10,845 bases of DNA from an uncultured Collinsella sp. (GTDB taxonomy: Bacteria > Actinomycetota > Coriobacteriia > Coriobacteriales > Coriobacteriaceae), in assembly GCA_902464485.1 (NCBI GenBank), contig CABQJJ010000055.1:1-10845 (forward strand), written 5' to 3'. This document shows positions 5,683-10,845 of the stretch, in pieces (the stretch's first letter is position 1; each line of letters opens with the position of its first letter). The notes beneath the pieces are model-generated. The model saw only the letters and a program-made list of their open reading frames with translations, was not told the DNA's origin and did no database searches. Made by a program: the position numbers and the translations under genes.

Positions 5683-5799
5683 AGCGCAACGAGGTGTTCC
5701 CAGCCGACCATACGGGCGGCCTTGCGCTCACGCTGCTCGATGACAGCGCATCTTTAGACGCGAAGTGCGGAACCGGGTGCATATACGAGCCGCGTAGCG

Positions 5800-6930
5800 T
5801 TACGAATTCATGGGAATGACCGTATCGCCAATTTGTACGCTTGCAATCTTGTCTGTGTCACAAACTTGCGAGAACGGCCAGGTCTTGTGGACATCAGTGG
5901 TGCCGTTATCCAGTTTATTTGCGAAATAGCCGCTGTGGCTGGTTGCGTCCTCAACATGACCGTCTTTGAACGTCACGATGAGGGGTATGTTGCCAACGGC
6001 ATCCATAGACTCCTCCATGTTTTGAGACATCTTGCCGCTGTTGTTGTCGTGTTCGATGGAACGATCTATGTTGTAGCGGACTGAAACGCCAACGCAGGAT
6101 ACGGTGGCCTCTTGAATCGTCGCCTTGGTGCCGTTAAAGTTGACCGATTTGGGCGCGGGAATCGTAACGGATGTATCTTCGTAATTCAGCTGGAACTTAA
6201 GATCCCATGGGCCCGTAAGTATTTTCTTATACTCGGGAAGCTCTTTGCCAGCACGTGGCACAACGAGAGAGTTGATATGCGTGCGGACGGTCCTGCCCAT
6301 AAGGCCGGGTGATTCAACGCTGAACTGTGCAAAGTATTGAATGCTGGAGTCATTGGGGTTCTTGTCAATGAGCCATGATTGGCCTTGGCCGCCATGCTCG
6401 CCATCAACGTATACGTTTCCATCGACACTTCCGGCGATAGTTCCGTTCTCGCCCGGCTCGGAAAGCTTTTTCAGGGCAGCGGGATCGTCGAACGTAAGCG
6501 TATAGGCGATGGTAACCATATCCTTGTCGCCCATGATGGCGTCGGCGGTCACGGTGACTCCGTTGTTGGAGCAGCTAGCACCGACGGGCCGGCCAATACG
6601 GTCGATGATCTCGGTTTGAGAAGCAGGTCCGTCAAAGATGTCGGAAAGCATGTCAGAAGGAAGCGGCAGGACGCCTGTTGCCATAGCCGTGCCAGCGCCT
6701 CCAATGACGATAGCGAGGACTGCCGTTACAGCGGCAATGCGAGCGACTGTTCTTACGGGATGGCGGGCGATGCGCGGCTTGCGTCGCGTGCCATTAAAGT
6801 TGCTTTGAGCGGTCGCCGCATCGCTTGAGGCGACGGACTGAGCAATCGAGTTTGCCATGTGCTGCTTCGCATTATCGGTAAACGAAATGTGCTCCAGGGC
6901 GTGGCGATAGTCATTCGAATTCGTAGTCAT
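5800..6930 (-). CDS. DUF4179-type membrane protein, probable anti-sigma factor
   Basis: A 376-residue single-pass membrane protein. About 60 N-terminal cytoplasmic residues are followed by one transmembrane helix at about 62-84 (VARIAAVTAVLAIVIGGAG) and a large outside domain. The region just after the helix (TGVLPLPSDMLSDIFD, then VTADAIMGDKDMVTIAYTL) resembles DUF4179 proteins, which are commonly encoded directly behind ECF sigma factors. The start is set by AAAGGAG (6937-6943), 7 nt before the ATG, which lies 20 nt inside the end of the sigma gene, so translation is probably coupled. By context the cytoplasmic N-terminus would hold the sigma factor and the outside domain would sense a signal, but no zinc-binding HxxxCxxC anti-sigma motif is present, and the N-terminal tail is short. 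Function is inferred from neighbours. Confidence 0.8.
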   Translation of the reverse strand: MTTNSNDYRHALEHISFTDNAKQHMANSIAQSVASSDAATAQSNFNGTRRKPRIARHPVRTVARIAAVTAVLAIVIGGAGTAMATGVLPLPSDMLSDIFDGPASQTEIIDRIGRPVGASCSNNGVTVTADAIMGDKDMVTIAYTLTFDDPAALKKLSEPGENGTIAGSVDGNVYVDGEHGGQGQSWLIDKNPNDSSIQYFAQFSVESPGLMGRTVRTHINSLVVPRAGKELPEYKKILTGPWDLKFQLNYEDTSVTIPAPKSVNFNGTKATIQEATVSCVGVSVRYNIDRSIEHDNNSGKMSQNMEESMDAVGNIPLIVTFKDGHVEDATSHSGYFANKLDNGTTDVHKTWPFSQVCDTDKIASVQIGDTVIPMNS

Positions 6931-7471
6931 TGTGGTCTCCTTTCAAGGAAAGCCGAAGTGACGCACGTCCGCGGCTAAGGTGCTGGGCGGTTGCAGCTGG
7001 CGTCGCGTGAACGGCGTCTGCGATTTCCCTGATGCTCATGCCTGCGTAGTAGTGCAAAAAGATGGCGATGCGCTGTGCTTGAGGCAGGGCCGTGACAGCG
7101 GAAAGAATGGCGCAGTCGCGTTGCGCGAATTCTTGCTCGGTATGTGTTACGGGTGCGCAGAAATCGGGGAGCGAATCGAGGTCGACAACCGGGTGATTTG
7201 CGTGCGTACGGCCGATATCGCGACATGCGTTCAGTGCGACTCGGATCACCCAAGCACGTTCGTGTTCGAGCGAGTCGAACGGTTGAGTGCGTTGGAGAAT
7301 CTTGATCAGCGTGTCCTGGCAGATGTCTTGAGCGTCGTCAGCGGATCCAAGGGCCGAATAGCACAATCGAAGGATGAGGTCGGAATACGTGTCGACCAAG
7401 CGCTTTGCTTCCCGCTCGATCTGATCGGCATCGCATCGGAGCGTGCTATTGCGGTTACGGCGTGCAGGCAT
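6911..7471 (-). CDS. ECF-type RNA polymerase sigma factor
   Basis: A 186-residue group IV (extracytoplasmic function) sigma factor that redirects RNA polymerase to its own promoters. Sigma region 2 spans about 24-90 (LILRLCYSALGSADDAQDIC, typical of region 2.1-2.2, then AWVIRVALNACRD). Region 4 spans about 120-175, with the helix-turn-helix MSIREIADAVHATPAATAQH. Regions 1 and 3 are absent, as usual for ECF factors. The frame is open for a further 31 codons upstream, but ATG at 7471 is chosen because GGAGGT (7478-7483) lies 6 nt before it and family homology starts soon after. The stop overlaps the next gene by 20 nt. The 5' region contains a CTCGCGAG palindrome (7514-7521) but no clear GGAAC/CGTC-type ECF promoter. 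Confidence 0.92.
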   Translation of the reverse strand: MPARRNRNSTLRCDADQIEREAKRLVDTYSDLILRLCYSALGSADDAQDICQDTLIKILQRTQPFDSLEHERAWVIRVALNACRDIGRTHANHPVVDLDSLPDFCAPVTHTEQEFAQRDCAILSAVTALPQAQRIAIFLHYYAGMSIREIADAVHATPAATAQHLSRGRASLRLSLKGDHNDYEFE

Positions 7472-7562
7472 AGTGTCACCTCCAATTGGTCGTGGTGGAT
7501 ATAGGGAAGGCGTCTCGCGAGGTCCCTCTACATACAACACGGTCGAGACTGCATAAGTTGAC

Positions 7563-7592
7563 AAAAAAAGACGGCACGTGAGCGCCGTCCTT
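7563..7592 (-). terminator. Intrinsic terminator on the - strand upstream of the sigma gene
   Basis: On the - strand, GACGGC (7589-7584) pairs with GCCGTC (7575-7570), extended to about 9 bp by flanking A-T and G-T pairs, with an 8-nt loop. Seven T residues follow (7569-7563). It blocks read-through from the phosphoesterase gene into the sigma-factor gene, so the latter should have its own promoter within 7472-7562. Confidence 0.85.
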
Positions 7593-7635
7593 ACAAAACA
7601 ATGAGTGTTCTCGTTAATTACACAAGCACCGTGAT

Positions 7636-7695
7636 GGACAGGTCGGACGAGTCAGCAAAACCACCATAAAGGTGCCTATCCCCTTCGTGGTGGTT
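7636..7695 (-). repeat. Dispersed palindromic repeat, copy 3, within the duplicated 60-bp block
   Basis: The palindrome (7657-7695) has arms AAAACCACCA and GTGGTGGTT. The - strand centre reads GGGGATAGGCACC. With its flank it matches 5620-5679 at 57 of 60 positions. On the - strand it starts 8 nt after the stop of the phosphoesterase gene and is followed by TTTT, so it is placed as a terminator. The strong terminator at 7563-7592 follows about 65 nt further on. Confidence 0.85.
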
Positions 7696-7703
7696 GTTGG
7701 CAG

Positions 7704-8414
7704 TTACCAGGGGGTTCTGGCGGTTGAAGACTCGATTGCTTCGTGGCGTTTGAGCTCGCGGCGCATGGTTTGCGAGTTGAGCCAAGCGGCCTTCCAACCG
7801 CGCGTGGGGTAGCGCGCCTCGTCAATTTCGATCTTGGTATAGCCGCAGGCGTTGACAATCTTCGTTCCGCATGGGTGTTGGCGCTCGCGTTGAAAGTTGG
7901 GGCCGTAGCTTTGGTGCACATGCCCGTGAATCATATAGTCGGGACCCCAAGACTCAAGAGCCGCATTAAAGCACTCGAATCCTCGATGCGGCAGGTCGTC
8001 CAGGTCGCCCATGCCTGCGACGGGTGCATGGGTAAGTAGAATATCGCATCCGTCTACCAGTGCGATTTTTCGCGATAGCTTGCGCATGCGTTTTGCCATC
8101 TCGCGCTCGGTATACATGTTCGCGCCGTCGCGGTAGCGCATGGAACCGCCCAGACCCGCAATGCGAATACCTCGGTACACATATACGCTGTCCTCAACAC
8201 AAATGCACCCGCCCGGTGCATGGCGCGCGTAGCGGTCGTCGTGGTTGCCACGAACGTACACAAGCGGTTTGTTGATGACAGTGACCAAAAACTCAAGATA
8301 GTCCGGATCCAGGTCGCCTGCGGATAGAATCAGGTCAACGTCCTCAAAGCGCTCCTTGCGAAAACATTCCCACAGGCAGCGCTCCTCTACATCGGCAATG
8401 GCTAGGATATTCAT
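7704..8414 (-). CDS. Calcineurin-like metallophosphoesterase
   Basis: A 236-residue cytoplasmic protein of the dinuclear-metal phosphoesterase fold. Motifs in order: ADVE (7-10), AGDLD (32-36), RGNHDD (55-60), LTHAP (127-131) and IHGHVHQ (162-168). These are the family's Dx(H), GD, GNHD, H and GHxH metal sites. The first motif has Glu10 where most members have His (DxH). This looks like a subfamily trait rather than decay, since all other ligands are intact. No signal peptide is seen. The start codon overlaps the stop of the upstream gene (ATGA, 8414-8411), so the two are translationally coupled and probably work together. The substrate cannot be told from sequence; a nucleotide or phosphodiester is possible. 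Repeat copy 3 lies directly after the stop. Confidence 0.9.
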   Translation of the reverse strand: MNILAIADVEERCLWECFRKERFEDVDLILSAGDLDPDYLEFLVTVINKPLVYVRGNHDDRYARHAPGGCICVEDSVYVYRGIRIAGLGGSMRYRDGANMYTEREMAKRMRKLSRKIALVDGCDILLTHAPVAGMGDLDDLPHRGFECFNAALESWGPDYMIHGHVHQSYGPNFQRERQHPCGTKIVNACGYTKIEIDEARYPTRGWKAAWLNSQTMRRELKRHEAIESSTARTPW

Positions 8415-10333
8415 AGGGCACGGACCTCCGGCTCGTTATCGAGCTGCGGAATCGAGCCTATAACGTTGTCAGCCAGCCAGTTCATCTCGACAATCTGCGT
8501 ACTCGGCAGGGGAGGGAAGCCCTCAATCTGAACCACGCCGTCCTGGCTGTGGAGCTCGCCGCCAAATGGGTTGATGGAGCCCTCGACAATGCCGTTGCGA
8601 AGCAGCTGCACAAGTTTACGCGTCTGATAGGGTAGGCCCGGAGCGTAGCGAATATCGATGACGCCGGAGCTCATACCGTACCAGTAGTTGACGGCGCGCA
8701 CCTGCTGGTCATCGGCGGTCTCGTCCCATGTGCCGTGCAGTAGGCTGCGTACGATGAGTTCGTAGTAACGGCCCCAGTTCCATACCGGCATAGCAATACC
8801 GGTAACTTCCTTGCCGTTTACCAGACGGTGAAGCCCGTAGGCGGTGGGGTCCTCGAGAGACTTGGACATATCGGCGCCGGTCATGACGCTCACGCCCTCG
8901 CGACACATGGCTTCGGCAAGACCGCCGGCGGGAACATCTCCCCAAGTGAGGATAATCTGCGCACGAGGGTCGAGCAGCGAGGCACCGATAGCGAAGGCGT
9001 TGATTTCGCTCAGCGCGCCCGAGGCGAAGACCGACGCATGGTAGCCAATACGGTGGTTGTCGGCCATGCTGGCGGCAAGGGCGCCCAGTAGGAACTTGGC
9101 CTCGTACATCTTTCCAAAGTACGAGCGGACGCTTTGGTGGGGAAGGCCGATTGAGCAGTTAAGGAACCGCACCTGGGGATACTCGACTGACGCCCTGAGC
9201 GTGTATTCCATGAGCCGGTGTGAGGTCGAGAAGATGACGTTCGCCCCGTGCTTTACGGCTGTCTCGACGGCGGCGTAGAACACGTCCGAATCGTGGCAGT
9301 CCTCGAACGCCTCGGTGCGCACGATGCCGCCAAAGTGCTCATCAAGATACCGGCGGCCCTGGTCGTGTAGGCTGTCCCAGCTCGACGTGGCACAGGGAAA
9401 CTCGTGGATAAAGGCGATTCGCATGGGATTGGCAGTGGAGTAGACGGTCTTGCTCATAAAGAAGTTGAGCACGCCCGAGGTAGCTTTTGTCGGTGCGCCC
9501 TCTTTCTCGTTGGGCTGCGGCGCTTCGACAAGATCGACTTTGTCCTCGTCGCTTTTGCCGGCAATGACAAGCTCGCGCCAAATCTTGCACAGACGGTTGA
9601 CGACGATATCCGTCGGCGTATCCAGCAGACGGTCCTGGTTGTAGACGTTGAGGTAGACGAGCATGGCATCGGCAGGCGTAATGTCCAAGTGGTCGCCGCC
9701 CGCGCGAAGATAGGCGCGCTTAAAGAGCAGGAAGGTGTGACGTAGGTAGTCGACCTTCTTTTGAGGCCATTTTTCGACAAGATCTTGGCCGAGCATTTTG
9801 GCAAGCATCTCGTAGCTGCCCTCGCGCGAAAACTCAATCTCGTACAGGGGGCATACGTACCAAAAGGCGCAAAACTCACCGTACAGGCGGCTCTCGACGG
9901 AATCCCACTTACCGGGGTACAGACGCGTCACCTTGGCCGAAACCGTCGGAGCGTCAAGGAATTTGAGGACGCTGACACGCTTGTTGCCCTCTTGGACGTA
10001 AAAGCGGTGCATGAACTCGGTGACGATGATGGGGTCGCGGTAGCCCTCGGAGATTTGGATATCGTAGAGGTTGGACCATTTGCGGGCGAATTCGGTATTC
10101 CAGGGGAGCAGCGGCATAAAGTTACACGAAAAGGCGGACTGGCGACCTTTGGTAACCGTGCCGACGACCATTTCGAGCGGAATGTCCCGCAGGCCGATGT
10201 TCTCGCGCTGCCCGCAGGGAAGCTGGGCGACCAAGCTGTCGAGGTCCGTAAGATATGGATGCTCGCTTTGGCTGATAGCGCGACGGCGTCCCTGTTCGCC
10301 GCGCTTGCGCGCTTGACGATAGGCCTCTTCCAT
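8411..10333 (-). CDS. ParB-like / BMP (PnrA-type) ligand-binding fusion protein, apparently cytoplasmic
   Basis: A 640-residue protein with two recognisable parts. Residues about 50-140 resemble a ParB/sulfiredoxin-type N-terminal domain: RDPIIVTEFMHRFYVQEGNK with EGNKR (115-119) in the place of the ParB G-E-H-R loop. Residues 145-300 are largely helical linker with no family I can name. Residues about 303-600 match the basic membrane protein/PnrA family of nucleoside-binding proteins (MRIAFIHEFPCATSSWDSLH at 304-323 and FGKMYEAKFLLGALAASM at 406-423). BMP proteins are normally exported lipoproteins of ABC importers. This one has no signal peptide or lipobox, and no permease genes adjoin. It is therefore likely an intracellular sensor or regulator. 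AAGGGAG (10342-10348) is 8 nt before the ATG. The stop overlaps the phosphoesterase start. The exact role is unknown. Confidence 0.82.
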   Translation of the reverse strand: MEEAYRQARKRGEQGRRRAISQSEHPYLTDLDSLVAQLPCGQRENIGLRDIPLEMVVGTVTKGRQSAFSCNFMPLLPWNTEFARKWSNLYDIQISEGYRDPIIVTEFMHRFYVQEGNKRVSVLKFLDAPTVSAKVTRLYPGKWDSVESRLYGEFCAFWYVCPLYEIEFSREGSYEMLAKMLGQDLVEKWPQKKVDYLRHTFLLFKRAYLRAGGDHLDITPADAMLVYLNVYNQDRLLDTPTDIVVNRLCKIWRELVIAGKSDEDKVDLVEAPQPNEKEGAPTKATSGVLNFFMSKTVYSTANPMRIAFIHEFPCATSSWDSLHDQGRRYLDEHFGGIVRTEAFEDCHDSDVFYAAVETAVKHGANVIFSTSHRLMEYTLRASVEYPQVRFLNCSIGLPHQSVRSYFGKMYEAKFLLGALAASMADNHRIGYHASVFASGALSEINAFAIGASLLDPRAQIILTWGDVPAGGLAEAMCREGVSVMTGADMSKSLEDPTAYGLHRLVNGKEVTGIAMPVWNWGRYYELIVRSLLHGTWDETADDQQVRAVNYWYGMSSGVIDIRYAPGLPYQTRKLVQLLRNGIVEGSINPFGGELHSQDGVVQIEGFPPLPSTQIVEMNWLADNVIGSIPQLDNEPEVRAL

Positions 10334-10349
10334 GGTGTCTACTCCCTTA

Positions 10350-10363
10350 GTCGTTTAAACAAC
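10350..10363 (-). promoter_or_regulatory. Near-palindrome upstream of the BMP-fusion gene
   Basis: GTCGTTTAAACAAC is symmetric at 12 of 14 positions around GTTTAAAC. It lies 16 nt before the start codon, just upstream of the ribosome-binding site, where an operator could act. No clear -35/-10 pair was found in the 56 nt between repeat copy 4 and the gene. Confidence 0.25.
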
Positions 10364-10389
10364 GATATGAACCATGGTACCACGATGCG

Positions 10390-10429
10390 AAACTACCACA
10401 AAGGTGCCTGTCCCCTTTGTGGTAGTTTA
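10390..10429 (-). repeat. Dispersed palindromic repeat, copy 4, overlapping the mscS stop codon
   Basis: Arms AAACTACCACAAAGG (10390-10404) and CCTTTGTGGTAGTTT (10414-10428) pair over 15 bp without mismatch. Compared with copies 1-3, a C-G pair in the stem has become T-A on both arms (CTACC/GGTAG in place of CCACC/GGTGG), which keeps pairing. The - strand centre is GGGGACAGGCACC. The channel gene's TAA (10429-10427) lies at the edge of the palindrome, so the element forms its 3' end. Confidence 0.87.
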
Positions 10430-10845
10430 GGCGATGATGGGGGCGATGGCACGAATGCAGGCGTCGCCTGCCGTGAAGGTGGTGCTATCGTCGCTGACGA
10501 TAAAGATGATTTTGCCCTTGACGCCAAAGTCGCCGATCTCGCTAAAGAGCACGTACGGCTCCTTGTCAAAGCCAGAGATGGGAAGCACCGCGGCCTTGGT
10601 GGCGTCGGTAAGCTCATCTGCCAGCGCGTCCAGCGAGGCCCACTTAGACGTGTCCTTTACGGCAACGGGCACGGCCACGCGCCCAAAGGGCATCAGATGC
10701 ACGAGCGTGTTCTTGGAGATGTTGGAGTTGGGCACAATGATGGTCTGCCCGCAGGCATCCTCGATGGTCGTGTGGCGCCAGGTGATGTCTTGGACCACGC
10801 CCGACACGCCGCCGACCTCGATATTGTCGCCGGGCTTGATGATGC
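10427..10845 (-). CDS. MscS-family mechanosensitive ion channel, C-terminal part
   Basis: Small-conductance mechanosensitive channels open under membrane tension to release solutes in osmotic downshock. The - strand frame enters from the right window edge and ends at TAA 10429-10427, giving 139 complete codons. The visible part is the MscS beta domain (KPGDNIEVGGVSGVVQDITW, then GQTIIVPNSNISKN, the family's 'VPN' motif) and the following alpha/beta cytoplasmic region. The transmembrane helices and the pore-lining helix lie beyond the window. A GTG at 10807 is internal, not a start. Subfamily cannot be assigned. Confidence 0.9.
   Translation of the reverse strand, partial: IIKPGDNIEVGGVSGVVQDITWRHTTIEDACGQTIIVPNSNISKNTLVHLMPFGRVAVPVAVKDTSKWASLDALADELTDATKAAVLPISGFDKEPYVLFSEIGDFGVKGKIIFIVSDDSTTFTAGDACIRAIAPIIA

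Larger units (their letters stand above)
5449..5799. other. 351-nt region without an intact gene
   Basis: Between the leuB remnant (+) and the DUF4179 gene (-), which converge here. It contains the two tandem hairpins, repeat copy 2, and about 115 nt (5683-5799) with no intact ORF. Read on the - strand, 5690-5752 gives a short open stretch (VIEQRERKAARMVGWEHLVA) with codon choice like the coding genes here, and it runs into the repeat. It may be the tail of a lost gene. I do not recognise it. Confidence 0.6.

Noticed and set aside
7472..7564. Longer sigma factor starting upstream at 7564
   Set aside because: The extra 31 residues do not resemble sigma factors, the start would lie in the terminator T-run, and ATG 7471 has a well-placed GGAGGT.
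9404..9745. 113-codon + strand frame inside the BMP-fusion gene
   Set aside because: A shadow of the well-supported - strand gene, without a family match or plausible start signals.

Overview
The window looks like chromosomal DNA from a high-GC Gram-positive actinobacterium of the class Coriobacteriia, probably Collinsella or a close relative. This placement is inferred from gene order (tuf, rpmG, tRNA-Trp, secE, nusG, rplK, rplA), strong C/G-ending codon bias and the style of the accessory proteins. No database search was possible.

Positions 1-3930 (+ strand) are core translation and secretion genes: the 3' part of tuf with a strong terminator, then rpmG, tRNA-Trp(CCA), secE and nusG from a likely promoter near 1200-1229, then rplK and rplA ending in a hairpin terminator. 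Start codons of rplK and rplA are best placed two codons downstream of the first in-frame ATG, judged by ribosome-binding-site spacing.

Positions 3930-5450 hold the remains of a leucine-biosynthesis operon. A 19-codon leader ORF rich in leucine codons (CTC plus four rare CTA) and a terminator hairpin with a T-run form a textbook attenuator. The leuA behind it has ATA where the start codon should be, a Cys in place of the catalytic Arg of the LRDGEQ motif, and an internal TGA. About 190 codons in, it is joined out of frame to the C-terminal ~200 codons of leuB. The rest of leuA, the first part of leuB, and presumably leuC and leuD are gone. The regulatory leader appears intact while the structural genes are dead.

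Positions 5449-5799 contain no intact gene. They hold two tandem long hairpins with near-identical arms and one copy of a dispersed palindromic repeat. Four copies of this repeat occur in the window (about 3933, 5641, 7657 and 10390). Each lies 3' of a gene and is oriented the same way relative to that gene's transcription, so the repeat probably acts as a terminator or mRNA 3'-end element.

Positions 5800-7471 (- strand) encode an ECF-type sigma factor and, overlapping it by 20 nt, a single-pass membrane protein of the DUF4179 (anti-sigma-like) type. Positions 7704-10333 (- strand) encode a two-gene ATGA-coupled unit: a 640-aa protein joining a ParB-like N-terminal region to a BMP/PnrA-type ligand-binding domain without an export signal, followed by a calcineurin-like phosphoesterase. 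At the right edge is the 3' end of an MscS-type channel gene, whose stop codon lies inside the fourth repeat copy.
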